From assembly GCA_002328835.1 (NCBI GenBank), contig DCWN01000030.1, positions 55,929 through 119,928 on the forward strand: DNA of 64,000 nt, read 5' to 3'. Within the stretch, counting starts at the first letter, position 1, and each line of letters begins with the position of its first letter. Source of the stretch: Acidobacteria bacterium UBA2161. Its GTDB lineage: Bacteria; Acidobacteriota; Vicinamibacteria; Vicinamibacterales; UBA823. Of this stretch, positions 17,521 through 26,540 are shown piece after piece. A program made the translations under genes and the position numbers. The notes beneath the pieces are model-generated. The model was not told where the DNA came from, did not search any database, and was given only the letters and a program-made list of their open reading frames with translations.

Positions 17521-18435
17521 GTGAGCGGAGCGCGAACGGCCTGGGGAGCGAGTGTGCTCGCGGTATCGCTGCTGCTCTGGCCTCAGGTCTTGGGCGCGCA
17601 GGACCGGACCAGCGGAGCCGACGCAGACGCTGACGGCGAGCCATTCGCCGCAGCCAAGGCCGGCAAGTTGCTCGGCGCGCACCGGATCCGCGGGCGGGCA
17701 CCCCTCATCGACGGCCAGCTCGACGACGAGGTCTGGGAACTAGCCGGCGCCATCGGCGACCTCGTGCAGTGGGAGCCCGAGAACATGGCGCCGCTGAGCG
17801 AGCGCACGGTCGCCCAGGTCGCATTCGACACGCGCTACATCTACGTGGCGGTCCGGTGTTTCGACAGCTCGCCCGAAGGCGTCATCGCCGGACTCGGCCG
17901 TCGCGACAACTTCCCGCCCACGGATCAGATCAGTATCGGCTTCGATCCCCGCCACGATCATCAGACGGCGTACGTCTTCGAAACCAATCCGTCCGGGGTT
18001 CAGAGCGACATGCGTCGGTTCGACGACACGCGCCAGGACCGCGACTACGACGCGGTATGGGAGGTCGTCGCGCGCACGACGCCCGACGGCTGGGTCGCCG
18101 AATTTCGCGTCCCCTTCTCCCAGATGCGCTTCACCGTGCCGGCAGACGCCGAGGCGGTCTGGGGTTTCAACGTCCGCCGGACGATTCAGCGCAAGGGCGA
18201 AGAGGGCGAGTGGGTCGGACGCCCGCGCGGCGAGCGCGGGAACGTCTCGCGCTGGGGGCACCTGGTCTTCGACGCGCAGGCCCTCGCCCCCCCCCACGAC
18301 GCATGGAGGTGCTCCCCTACGTTCTCGCCGGTCGGACCGACCCGGCCGGCACCAGCGATGCCGACCTCACCGGAGCCGTCGGCGCCGACGTTCGGCTCGG
18401 CGTCGGACCGGGCGCGACGCTCTCGGCCACGGTGA
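17521..18435 (+). CDS. CBM9-like N-terminal part of a DUF5916 protein (5' half of a frameshifted gene)
   Basis: GTG 17521 follows GGAAGGGG and opens a signal peptide (cleavage near LGAQD). A carbohydrate-binding family-9-like domain comes next (LIDGQLDDEVWELA...TDQISIGFDPRHD), as found in exported DUF5916 proteins. The frame is real up to a run of nine C at 18287-18295. Beyond that it reads nonsense to a stop at 18435, while the correct continuation lies in the -1 frame. One missing C would rejoin the two halves into a protein of about 826 residues. The cause could be a sequencing or assembly error, a real mutation, or slippage at the C tract. Confidence 0.75.
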   Translation: MSGARTAWGASVLAVSLLLWPQVLGAQDRTSGADADADGEPFAAAKAGKLLGAHRIRGRAPLIDGQLDDEVWELAGAIGDLVQWEPENMAPLSERTVAQVAFDTRYIYVAVRCFDSSPEGVIAGLGRRDNFPPTDQISIGFDPRHDHQTAYVFETNPSGVQSDMRRFDDTRQDRDYDAVWEVVARTTPDGWVAEFRVPFSQMRFTVPADAEAVWGFNVRRTIQRKGEEGEWVGRPRGERGNVSRWGHLVFDAQALAPPHDAWRCSPTFSPVGPTRPAPAMPTSPEPSAPTFGSASDRARRSRPR

Positions 18436-19997
18436 ACCCCGACTTCGCGCAGGTCGAACAGGACCCCGCCGTCCTCAACCTGACGGTGTTCGAGACGTTC
18501 TTTCCCGAACGGCGCCCGTTCTTTCTGGAGGACGCCAGGACGTTCCTTCCGGGGGTCCAGCAGTTCCAGCTCTTTCATTCGCGCCGGATCGGCCGGCAAC
18601 CCGGATATCTCGACCTCGAACCCGACGACGAGATCGTCGACCGCCCCGCGGAAACGACGATTCTCGGTGCCGCGAAGCTGACCGGCAAGAGTGGGTCGTG
18701 GACCTACGGCGGGCTCACTGCCGTCACGGCGCCGGAGTACGCCACGGTCGAGACCGACGGGCGCCGGGCGGAACGCCTCATCGAACCGCTCACCTCCTAC
18801 AGCGTCGGCCGTCTCCAGCGCGATGTCGGGAGTAACTCCAACGTCGGCGGCCTGATGACCGTCGTCAACCGTGACAGCGCGGCCGACGCGTTCACGGCCG
18901 GCTTCGACCACAGCCTGCGCTGGAGCAGCAACGAGTGGCAGTGGAACGGCTCGTACGCGGCCACCCACGCACCGGGCGACGGCGGCATCCGGACCGGCAC
19001 GGGCATGGTCTCCAACCTGTCGTACGAGAGGAAGCACGCCGGCCTGATCGTGTTCTCGACCCGGATCGATCCCGACTTTCGGGTCAACGACGTCGGGTTC
19101 CTGCGCGGCCGGGTCGACTTCCAGCAGGCGGGATTCGGCGTGAACGGCGGGCAGCCCGACCCATGGGGAATCTTCAGGAACGTCCAACTGTTCGGCAACG
19201 TCGGCCGGATCTGGAATACGGACGGCCTGAACCTGGGTCGGTTCTACAACGGTGGCATCAACGCACAGTTCCGCAACTTCTGGCGGCTGGCCGCCTTCGC
19301 TGGCGGCAATGCCGAACGGCAAGACGACCTCGACACGCGCGGCGGCCCGCCGATTCTTCGCCCACCGCTCTCGTTCGTGAACTTCTTCCTCAACTCCGAC
19401 TCGCGGAAGACCTGGCGGATCGGGGTCAACGGCAACGGGGCGCGTTCGAAGGACGGCAGCTGGAACGTCCGGCTCGGCCCAAACGTCACGCTCCAGCCTT
19501 CACCCCGGCTACAGCTGAGTCTGGCGGCGAACTACAACTTCGCGGACGAGATGGCGCAGTGGATCAAGAACATCGACGTCACGGGCAACGGCGAGACCGA
19601 CCATGTGTACGGGCGGCTGCGTCGAGACGTGCTGGACATCACCGTGCGGTCGACGTTCGCCATCCACCGGGACATGACGCTCGAGCTGTTCCTGCAGCCG
19701 TTCGTGGCCGTCGGCGACTACACCGACATCAAGCGCCTCGCCCGGCCACACTCCTACGAGTTCGAGCCTGCGATGCTGCCGGACGACCCCGACTTCAACA
19801 CGAAGTCGCTGCGCGGCAACGTCGTGCTCCGCTGGGAGTACCTGCGGGGTAGCACGTTGTTCTTCGTCTGGAACGTCTCGGCGGTCGACCGGGCGCGGCC
19901 CGGGAACTTCTCCCCCCTGGACGACCTGACCGGAGCGTTCGGCGCCGACGGAACCCACTCGCTCATGGTGAAGACGACTTTCTGGTGGAGCCGGTAG
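18303..19997 (+). CDS. DUF5916 C-terminal beta-barrel part (3' half of a frameshifted gene)
   Basis: This frame continues the upstream CBM9-like protein: MEVLPYVLAGRTDP, then NPDFAQVEQDPAVLNLTVFETFFPERRPFFLED, the hallmark of DUF5916 proteins. Many alternating hydrophobic strands follow, ending in an aromatic residue pattern (TTFWWSR) typical of outer-membrane beta-barrels. ATG 18303 is only the first ATG in this frame. The biological start is most likely GTG 17521, with the frame joined at the C9 run. The family is common near exported peptidases and CBM9 proteins, and its function is not established. Probable outer-membrane location. Confidence 0.75.
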   Translation: MEVLPYVLAGRTDPAGTSDADLTGAVGADVRLGVGPGATLSATVNPDFAQVEQDPAVLNLTVFETFFPERRPFFLEDARTFLPGVQQFQLFHSRRIGRQPGYLDLEPDDEIVDRPAETTILGAAKLTGKSGSWTYGGLTAVTAPEYATVETDGRRAERLIEPLTSYSVGRLQRDVGSNSNVGGLMTVVNRDSAADAFTAGFDHSLRWSSNEWQWNGSYAATHAPGDGGIRTGTGMVSNLSYERKHAGLIVFSTRIDPDFRVNDVGFLRGRVDFQQAGFGVNGGQPDPWGIFRNVQLFGNVGRIWNTDGLNLGRFYNGGINAQFRNFWRLAAFAGGNAERQDDLDTRGGPPILRPPLSFVNFFLNSDSRKTWRIGVNGNGARSKDGSWNVRLGPNVTLQPSPRLQLSLAANYNFADEMAQWIKNIDVTGNGETDHVYGRLRRDVLDITVRSTFAIHRDMTLELFLQPFVAVGDYTDIKRLARPHSYEFEPAMLPDDPDFNTKSLRGNVVLRWEYLRGSTLFFVWNVSAVDRARPGNFSPLDDLTGAFGADGTHSLMVKTTFWWSR

Positions 19998-20042
19998 AAG
20001 ATGCCCGATCCCTGATAGTCTGCAATCCAAGGAGAACACACC

Positions 20043-21077
20043 ATGGATCAGAGAGTCATCGACATCGGCGGGGTGCGCGTGCCGCCGGTCCCAACGAGAA
20101 CGATCGGGATGGGCGTGCTCGCGTTAGTCATCGTCTCGGGACTGTTCAACACGCTCTACCAGATACAACCGGAGGAAGTCGGCGTGGTGCTGAGGTTCGG
20201 GCGCTACGTGCGGACGAGCGAGCCGGGCCTGCGCGCCAAGCTGCCATTCGCCGAAACGGTGCTGAAGGTACCGGTGCAGCGCCAGCTCAAGCAGGAGTTC
20301 GGCTTCCGCACGGTCGAGGCTGGAGTCCGCAGCACCTTCTCGGAGCGGCAATTCGCCGACGAGGCGGTCATGCTCACGGGCGATCTGAACGTCGCCGTCG
20401 TCGAATGGATCGTGCAGTATCGCGTGTCAGATCCGTACGAGTACCTATTCAAGGTCCGCAACCTCGAAGGCACGTTCGGCGCGATGAACGAGGCGGTCAT
20501 GCGCGAGGTCGTCGGCGACCGGACGGTCACCGAGGTCCTGACGGTCGGCCGGCAGGACATCGAGACGCAGGTCGAAGAGCAACTGCAGGCGCTCGTGGGC
20601 CAGTACGAGATGGGGATCACGGTCGAGCAGGTCGTCCTGCAGGACGTGAACCCGCCCGACCCGGTCAAGCCGTCGTGGGACGAGGTCAACCAGGCGCAGC
20701 AACAGCGCGACCGGCTGATCAACGAGGCACGCGCCGAATACAACGCGATCATCCCGCGCGCCCGCGGCGAAGCGCAGCAAGCCGTGCTTCAGGCCGAGGG
20801 CTACGCGCTCGACCGCGTCAACCGCGCCCAGGGCGACGCGGCTCGCTTCACCGCGATCTACGACGCCTACCGCCAGGCGCCGGAGGTCACGCGGCGGCGG
20901 CTGTACCTGGAGACGATGCAGCGGGTGCTGCCCCAGGTCGGCGGCAAGCTCTACCTGGCCGAAGGCGCCAGCGGCGTCCTCCCGCTCTTGTCGCTCGACG
21001 CGCTGCAGCAGCGGATCGCGAGCGGCGCTCCCCCGCCGCCGCCAGCGGCGCCAGCCGATACAGGAGGTGATCGATGA
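20043..21077 (+). CDS. hflK: HflK, SPFH-family regulator of FtsH protease
   Basis: A 344-residue membrane-anchored protein with one N-terminal transmembrane segment (about residues 20-37), followed by the SPFH/band-7 domain (EEVGVVLRFGRY...EPGLRAKLPF) and a coiled-coil rich in Glu, Arg and Gln (residues 210-270). With HflC it forms a large ring around FtsH and modulates degradation of membrane proteins. AAGGAGAA precedes ATG 20043. The C-terminus ends in a proline run (PPPPPAAP), and the stop overlaps the hflC start as ATGA. Confidence 0.93.
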   Translation: MDQRVIDIGGVRVPPVPTRTIGMGVLALVIVSGLFNTLYQIQPEEVGVVLRFGRYVRTSEPGLRAKLPFAETVLKVPVQRQLKQEFGFRTVEAGVRSTFSERQFADEAVMLTGDLNVAVVEWIVQYRVSDPYEYLFKVRNLEGTFGAMNEAVMREVVGDRTVTEVLTVGRQDIETQVEEQLQALVGQYEMGITVEQVVLQDVNPPDPVKPSWDEVNQAQQQRDRLINEARAEYNAIIPRARGEAQQAVLQAEGYALDRVNRAQGDAARFTAIYDAYRQAPEVTRRRLYLETMQRVLPQVGGKLYLAEGASGVLPLLSLDALQQRIASGAPPPPPAAPADTGGDR

Positions 21078-22006
21078 GCCCACGCACTATCACCCAACTC
21101 GTCGTGCTCGTGGCCGCGCTCGTGGTGCTGTCGAGCGCCGCCTATCAGGTTCGCGAAGTCGACCAGGTCATCATCACGCAGTTCGGTAACCCCATTGGCG
21201 ATCCGGTCACTGAGCCCGGCCTGCACTTCAAGGTGCCGTTCATCCAGGATGCCAACTACTTCGAGAAGCGTTTTCTCGAATGGGACGGCAGTCCGAATCA
21301 GGTGCCGACGAAGGACAAGCGCTTCATCTGGGTCGACACCTATGCCCGCTGGCGCATCACCGACCCGTTGCTGTTCTTTCAGCGGCTCCAGAACGAACGT
21401 GGCGCGCAATCTCGCCTCGACGACATCCTGGATGGTGAAACGCGGAACTCCGTGGCGCGGTACGACCTGATCGAGATCGTCCGCAGCAGTAACCGGGATC
21501 CCGACGACGTCCTGGTCGAGTCGGAGGAGGAGGCGGCCATCCTGGACCAGATCGAGATGGGTCGTCAGCAGATCGCGGCCGAGATTCTCGAGCGGGCGGC
21601 GGGCAGCACCGCCGATCTGGGTATCGAGCTGCTCGACTTACGACTGAAGCGGATCAACTACGTCGAAGAGGTCCAGCAGGACGTCTTCGCGCGGATGATC
21701 GCCGAACGTCAGCGAATCGCCGAGGAGTTCAGGTCCGAAGGCGAGGGCGAGGCCGCGCGCATCGGCGGAGAACGCGAGCGCGACCTCCGGCGGATCCAGT
21801 CCGAGGCCTACCGCACCGCGGAGGAGCTGCGGGGTGTGGCCGATGCCGAGGCGACGGCGGTCTACGGCAACGCCTACACCCGGGACGCTGACTTCTACGC
21901 GTTCACGAAGGCGATGGAGACCTACGAGCAGACGATGGACCCGTCCACGGTCTTCATTCTGGGCACGGACAACGAGCTACTCCGATACCTGGAGCAGCCG
22001 CAGTAG
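21074..22006 (+). CDS. hflC: HflC, SPFH-family regulator of FtsH protease
   Basis: The 310-residue partner of HflK has one N-terminal membrane segment (residues 6-22), then the SPFH domain (VDQVIITQFGNPIG...GLHFKVPFIQD) and a coiled-coil with the HflC-typical RMIAERQRIAEEFRSEGEGEAARI and RDADFYAF segments. Translation is coupled to hflK by a 4-base overlap. The pair forms a membrane complex controlling FtsH. ftsH itself is not in this window. Confidence 0.95.
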   Translation: MSPRTITQLVVLVAALVVLSSAAYQVREVDQVIITQFGNPIGDPVTEPGLHFKVPFIQDANYFEKRFLEWDGSPNQVPTKDKRFIWVDTYARWRITDPLLFFQRLQNERGAQSRLDDILDGETRNSVARYDLIEIVRSSNRDPDDVLVESEEEAAILDQIEMGRQQIAAEILERAAGSTADLGIELLDLRLKRINYVEEVQQDVFARMIAERQRIAEEFRSEGEGEAARIGGERERDLRRIQSEAYRTAEELRGVADAEATAVYGNAYTRDADFYAFTKAMETYEQTMDPSTVFILGTDNELLRYLEQPQ

Positions 22007-22039
22007 GCGCCGCGCCGCGAAATCCATGGTGGGGAGGGA

Positions 22040-22073
22040 GCCGGCCCGAGCGTCCGCCGACGATCGGGCCGGC
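22040..22073. terminator. Hairpin between converging hflC and DJ-1-like genes
   Basis: GCCGGCCCGA and TCGGGCCGGC are perfect 10-bp arms around a 14-base loop. It is placed between the hflC stop (22006) and the opposite-strand stop (22092), so it could serve both genes. No T run is present. Confidence 0.5.
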
Positions 22074-22091
22074 CACACTCTCGCCCTTGGG

Positions 22092-22733
22092 CTAGTTCGC
22101 CGCGTTCAACGATTCGATGAACGCCCGCGTCAGATCGGTCGTACCGTCCGGTAGATTCAGGCCGCGCGACGCCAAAGGACAGATCCCCGCCGTCGAGAGG
22201 TTGCCGTCGCGCATCACGCCGGTGCCGCGGTAGGTGCCGCCGCGGAACTCTGGCTCGGCCTCGAGGTCGACTTCGCCCTCGTAGGCGTACTCCTTGCCGA
22301 CGACGCCCCCCGCCTGCGCCACGAGCGCCACCGAACCGCGTGACGCCGCGATCGGTTTGCCGCTGGCCACGGCGGTCTCCAGCAAGGCGATCGCCTCTGA
22401 CGGAACCGGCGTGCCCGGCGCCGGCGCCATGCACGGCAGGATGAAACCCGCGTAGCTGGACGCGTCGACGTCGGTCAGTTTCAGGTCAGGCTGGACTCTT
22501 GCGTCGCCGGCCTCCATCAGGGTGCCCGCCGCGGTCGCGATTTCGACCGAGTAACCGGCCTCCTCGATCATCGTCTTCATGACGCCGACTTCCTCGGTCA
22601 GCATCAGATGGAGGTCGCGCGAACCGTCCAGCACGAACATCAGAACTTTCTGGGGTTCCTGGGCGCTGGCCATCGACAGCGGCAGCGCGAGGGCCACGGC
22701 AACGAGAGCGATGCAGCTAGGAGAACGACGCAT
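22092..22733 (-). CDS. Exported DJ-1/PfpI-family protein lacking the nucleophile cysteine
   Basis: This 213-residue protein has a signal peptide (cleavage near ASAQ), followed by a DJ-1/PfpI (class I glutamine amidotransferase-like) fold: KVLMFVLDG, then SYAGFILPC, then the nucleophile-elbow region. Where active members have a Cys-His pair (AxCHG), this protein reads AASRGSVALVAQAGG, with Ser131 and Arg132. The family's usual glyoxalase, deglycase or protease chemistry is therefore unlikely, unless serine substitutes. The C-terminus (TDLTRAFIESLN) matches family members. Exported versions are uncommon. The role is unknown. Confidence 0.75.
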   Translation of the reverse strand: MRRSPSCIALVAVALALPLSMASAQEPQKVLMFVLDGSRDLHLMLTEEVGVMKTMIEEAGYSVEIATAAGTLMEAGDARVQPDLKLTDVDASSYAGFILPCMAPAPGTPVPSEAIALLETAVASGKPIAASRGSVALVAQAGGVVGKEYAYEGEVDLEAEPEFRGGTYRGTGVMRDGNLSTAGICPLASRGLNLPDGTTDLTRAFIESLNAAN

Positions 22734-22760
22734 GGCATCCTCCTTGTTCGAGAACGTAAC

Positions 22761-22776
22761 GTCTGTACATACAGAC
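22761..22776. promoter_or_regulatory. Palindromic candidate operator upstream of the DJ-1-like gene
   Basis: GTCTGTA and TACAGAC are perfect 7-bp arms with a 2-base centre, 28-43 bases before ATG 22733 (minus strand). The form resembles TetR/AcrR-type operators. A second small repeat, GTTC-GA-GAAC, lies next to it toward the gene. No regulator is adjacent. The remaining gap up to 22984 shows nothing else that I recognise. Confidence 0.45.
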
Positions 22777-22984
22777 TTCCATCGAGGGCGTCAACGGCCT
22801 ACCGCCACGCGCCAGGGCGCCCTCGAGCGACCGCCGCCGCGAACACTCGTGTCCCCGAAAGGGGACTCGGCCGCGCGCGCCGCTCGATTCACGACGCAAG
22901 GCGCCGGTGGAAACCGCGTCGCCCGCCTGGCACGAAGCCTGCTACATAGCCGGTGGGAGGCTCCCCAAGAAAGGAACGTGAGCG

Positions 22985-23722
22985 ATGACGACACGACCTG
23001 CACGCATTCGGAGCATCGTGGCTCTGTCGGTTCTGGCGATCGTTGGGGCAGCGGTACATGCGTCGGCTCAGACCGATCTGCAGGCCCAGGTCACACCGGT
23101 CCTCGAACCGCTCGTAGAGGACTTGGCCGTTGAAGTCGCGGCCGACGGCGTCGTCACTCTCGGCGGCTCCGTGCCGAGCGTCTGGGCCAAGGATCGGGCC
23201 ATTCGACGCGCGATCGACGTGGACGGCGTCGACTCGATCGTCAGCGAGTTGACGATCATGCGCGCCGAGAGTGACGCCGCGCTGGCTGACGCGGTTGCGG
23301 ATCGAATCCGCGGCTACGTCCACTACTCGATCTTCGACAATGTGGACGTCCACGTGAAGGACGGCTTCGTCACCCTGGTCGGCCACGTCCGTGAAGGCGT
23401 CGGTCAGCGAGACCTCACGGAGACGGTCGCGCAGGTCCACGGGACGCAGGGCGTCGCGGACCGGATCGAGGCGCTGCCCGCCGGCGACGATCGGGTGCGG
23501 GCGCGCATCGCCAGGCTTATCTATCGTCATCCGCAGTTTCAGAAGTACCTGTTCCGGCGCCACCCGCCGATCCGGATCATCGTCCACCAGGCCGACGTGA
23601 CGCTCGTCGGGGAGGTGGGGTCGAAGCTCGAGAAGGTGCTCGCCTCGCATCTGGCGCTCGGCGCCTTCGGTGTGTTGAACGTGAGGAACCAGCTGCGGAT
23701 CGAGACCGCGTCTGGCGACTAG
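22985..23722 (+). CDS. Exported BON-domain protein with three BON-like repeats
   Basis: The 245-residue protein has a signal peptide (cleavage near ASAQ) and three consecutive BON-type units, at about residues 40-95, 98-155 and 160-240. Each has the pattern (V/D)GVVTLGGSV, DGFVTLVGHV and ADVTLVGEV followed by a helix. BON domains bind phospholipids and stabilise the envelope, as in OsmY. AAAGGAACGTGAGCG precedes ATG 22985. It stands as a single gene between divergent and convergent neighbours. An envelope-stress role is inferred from the family only. Confidence 0.85.
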   Translation: MTTRPARIRSIVALSVLAIVGAAVHASAQTDLQAQVTPVLEPLVEDLAVEVAADGVVTLGGSVPSVWAKDRAIRRAIDVDGVDSIVSELTIMRAESDAALADAVADRIRGYVHYSIFDNVDVHVKDGFVTLVGHVREGVGQRDLTETVAQVHGTQGVADRIEALPAGDDRVRARIARLIYRHPQFQKYLFRRHPPIRIIVHQADVTLVGEVGSKLEKVLASHLALGAFGVLNVRNQLRIETASGD

Positions 23723-23744
23723 CTCGCCAGCTAACGCCTGGGGC

Positions 23745-23769
23745 ACGGCCGGGGGGCGAACCCCTGGCC
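23745..23769. terminator. Hairpin between converging BON and Yip1-like genes
   Basis: CGGCCGGGG pairs with CCCCTGGCCG (one G-T pair) around a short GCGAA loop, 23 bases after the BON stop and ahead of the opposite-strand stop at 23816. No T run follows. Confidence 0.45.
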
Positions 23770-23815
23770 GCCGCTCTCACGCGCTGGGCCGGCCGCGAGA
23801 CTCGACGCGGCCGCC

Positions 23816-24349
23816 TCAGCCGACCGTTGGCCCGAGGAGCACGCCGAGCAAGAACGCCAGCCCCAGACTCAGGCTGAGCGCGACCGCGCAGACTGCGACC
23901 GCATGGAGCGTCGTGGCGTAGTCGAGCGCCTGCCTGATGGCCACGACCATCGCCGCGAACATCCAAATCCAGGTGACCACGTAGACCCCAAGGGTCACGG
24001 CCGGGAGCGCCGCGAACACTTGCAGCAGTCCGGGCGCCGCCGCGAAGCCAACGGTCCGCAGCAACTCGCCCATGTCGACGCGCGTCGCCGACTCTGACAG
24101 CCACCGTCCACCGATCTGCAGCACCAGGACCGCCCATGCCGCCCAGGTCACGAGCGCCATGGCCGTCACGCTCACCTGAACGGACAGTTCCGGCCCCCTC
24201 CAGCCTGCACTCCCGAGCCCGGCCGCCAGACTCGACAGCAGCACAACGGCCAGCGCTTGCCACCCTGCGGACCGATCGCGCTCGATCTCCTCGTACACCG
24301 AGGCGTCGAGCAGGGCCGCACGCATGAGTCGATAGGTAAAGACGATCAT
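23816..24349 (-). CDS. Yip1-family-like integral membrane protein
   Basis: The 177-residue protein has about five hydrophobic segments after a short amphipathic N-terminus. Its start (MRAALLDASVYEEIERDRSAGWQALAVVLLSS) matches bacterial YIP1-family proteins. Such proteins occur widely and no activity is established. The conserved polar start and the LRTVGFAAAPGLLQ loop support the family call. It is transcribed alone, 96 bases downstream of the antiporter gene on the same strand, possibly as part of the same unit. Confidence 0.7.
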   Translation of the reverse strand: MIVFTYRLMRAALLDASVYEEIERDRSAGWQALAVVLLSSLAAGLGSAGWRGPELSVQVSVTAMALVTWAAWAVLVLQIGGRWLSESATRVDMGELLRTVGFAAAPGLLQVFAALPAVTLGVYVVTWIWMFAAMVVAIRQALDYATTLHAVAVCAVALSLSLGLAFLLGVLLGPTVG

Positions 24350-24445
24350 CTCGGACCACGATAGCCCCAGCCACCTCGTCCGACAAGGCGACCGTCATTC
24401 CGGCCTCACTCGGGGACCTCTCCCCCCGGCGATCCGCGTCGTCGG

Positions 24446-26413
24446 CTAGCCCCGTCGAAACAGCACCGCCGCGGCGTCCAGCGCATCGCGGTCGCCAACG
24501 AGGATCGCCGTATCCCCCGCCCGGTAGCAGAAACCGGGATCGCGCTCGTAGATCGGATGGCCGTCGCGGATGACCGCCACCTGCACAGCGCCCGTCTTCT
24601 TGCGTAGATCGATCGTCAACGGGTTCCCGCCCAGCGCCGCCGCGCCTTCCTCCACCTCGACCAGATCCAGGGCGTCGTGGATACTCAGGTGTTTCAGCGC
24701 GTCCAGCCGGAGGTCGGGCATTGACTGGCCCCGCAACAACCCGTAGTGCTCCGATCGCACCGCATCAAGTTCGCGGGCAATCCGCGTCTGCGGAATCTCG
24801 TAGCTCTCGAGCGCCCGGGCGAATAGTTCGACCGACGCCTCGAACTCCTCGACCACCACTTCGTTCGCGCCGAGCCGCATCAACTCGTCGATGGCCCGGA
24901 CGTAACGCGTGCGCACCACGATCGTGGCGTTCGGTGCGACCTCGCGCGCCACGATGACGCCGCGACGCTCCTCAATCGGCGAGGAGATGGCATAGACGAT
25001 CAACCGGGCGCCCGCGCAGTTCGCGTGCTCCAGAATGCCGTGGCGCGAGCCGTCACCATAGACGGCCGGCATCTCGTCGCGCTGGGCCTGCCGCATCAGC
25101 TCGGCATTCTGCTCGATGACGACGCAATCGATGCCCGCCGCGCGAAGCATCCTGGCCAGATAGCGCCCGGCGATGCCGTAGCCGATGATGACCGCGTGAT
25201 CGCTCCGGCGCTGGGGCGACCCGCTCGGCTCGAAACCCTCGATCGCCGCCGGGTGCGTACCCACGCGATTGGCGATCGGGCGGGCCGCCGCGATCAGGAA
25301 CGGCGTCGCCATCATCGAAAGGGCAGCCACGGTCAGAAAGACCTGATAGTCGTCACCCGCGAACAGTCCCAGCGGCAGGCCCGCGGCGGCCAGAACGAAC
25401 GAGAACTCCCCGATCTGCGCGAGGCTGATGCCGCTGATGAGGCCGGTGGCCAGGGGTCGACCACGCAGCAGCACAGCGCCGGCCGCCACGAGGCTCTTGA
25501 CGACAACGAGCAGGACGATCGCCCCAAGGAGCAGCGGCACCTGCCCCGCCGCGAACGAGAGGTCCAGCAGCATCCCGATCGACGTGAAGAAGACGCCGCT
25601 GAACAGCGCGCGGAACGGCACGACGTCGGACAGCGCCTGTAGGCCGTACTCCGACTCCGAGATGATCAAGCCGGCCAGAAAGGCCCCGATCGCGAGGGAG
25701 AACCCGAACGACGACGCCACGAGCGCCGTGGCCACCGCGAAGAAGCCGACGCACAGCGTGAACAGCTCCCGGTCGCGGACGGCGACGACGCGGTCGAGCG
25801 TCCACCGAACCACCAGGCGCCCGCCCGCGATGAGTGCGGTCATCGCCGCAAGGCTCACGACGAGGCGGAGCCACGCACCCTCGCCTGCGCGCGCGTCACC
25901 GCCAAGCAGCGGTAGTAGCAGCATCAGCGGCACAATCGCCAGATCCTGGAAGACGAGAATCGACAGCACCTCGCGGGCGTGCGGTGTGTCGAGCTCGTCC
26001 CGATCGGCGTAGGTCTTGCTCACGACCGCTGTCGACGACATCGCGGCCAGCGCGCCGTAGAACAGACTCTGGCCGAGCGGCAGGCCAAGCGCCGAGCCGA
26101 CGGCGGCCCCGATCGCCAGCATGCCCAGCATCTGCGCGCCGCCGGTGACCAGCACGGCGGTGCCCCACTCGAGGACCCGCGAGAGCGACAGCTCCAGCCC
26201 GATGGCGAAGAGCAGCAGGACGACGCCGATCTCGGAGAGCGCCGCGACTGACTCCACCTCGGGAATCAGGCCAGCGCCGCGGGGGCCGATCGCGACCCCC
26301 ACCAGCAGGAAGCCGACCAGGGGCGGCATCCGCAGGCGATGGGCCAGCGCCACGACCGGAATGGCCAGGCCGACGATGATGGCGAGGTCGCGCAGCACCC
26401 CCAGGTCGTTCAT
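24446..26413 (-). CDS. CPA2/Kef-type monovalent cation:proton antiporter with TrkA-N and TrkA-C domains
   Basis: The 655-residue protein begins with a membrane part (about residues 5-385, some 12-13 segments) carrying the CPA2 features MPPLVGFLLVGVAIGP, LLFAIGLELSL and FFTSIGMLLDL. A cytosolic Rossmann domain follows (GYGIAGRYLARML, about 410-530) and then a C-terminal TrkA-C-type domain (about 570-655). This is the layout of Kef/Ybal-like potassium or sodium/proton antiporters gated by nucleotides or thiols. No KefG-like ancillary gene is nearby. The ion specificity cannot be read from the sequence. Confidence 0.9.
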   Translation of the reverse strand: MNDLGVLRDLAIIVGLAIPVVALAHRLRMPPLVGFLLVGVAIGPRGAGLIPEVESVAALSEIGVVLLLFAIGLELSLSRVLEWGTAVLVTGGAQMLGMLAIGAAVGSALGLPLGQSLFYGALAAMSSTAVVSKTYADRDELDTPHAREVLSILVFQDLAIVPLMLLLPLLGGDARAGEGAWLRLVVSLAAMTALIAGGRLVVRWTLDRVVAVRDRELFTLCVGFFAVATALVASSFGFSLAIGAFLAGLIISESEYGLQALSDVVPFRALFSGVFFTSIGMLLDLSFAAGQVPLLLGAIVLLVVVKSLVAAGAVLLRGRPLATGLISGISLAQIGEFSFVLAAAGLPLGLFAGDDYQVFLTVAALSMMATPFLIAAARPIANRVGTHPAAIEGFEPSGSPQRRSDHAVIIGYGIAGRYLARMLRAAGIDCVVIEQNAELMRQAQRDEMPAVYGDGSRHGILEHANCAGARLIVYAISSPIEERRGVIVAREVAPNATIVVRTRYVRAIDELMRLGANEVVVEEFEASVELFARALESYEIPQTRIARELDAVRSEHYGLLRGQSMPDLRLDALKHLSIHDALDLVEVEEGAAALGGNPLTIDLRKKTGAVQVAVIRDGHPIYERDPGFCYRAGDTAILVGDRDALDAAAVLFRRG

Positions 26414-26540
26414 CGATTGCTCACCGCGTCACTCACGGTACCGGAACAGAATGGTCTTGCCAAACGCGCGCCGTGGACGCGCCCGGCCAAGCGGCAGGGG
26501 CCTGGCAACCTGAACAGGCTGTCCTACGTCTAGAACCCTG

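Noticed and set aside
22761..22776. LexA (SOS) box
   Set aside because: The CTGT...ACAG halves are separated by only 4 bases instead of 8, and the neighbouring GTTC-GA-GAAC spacing does not fit other known LexA boxes.
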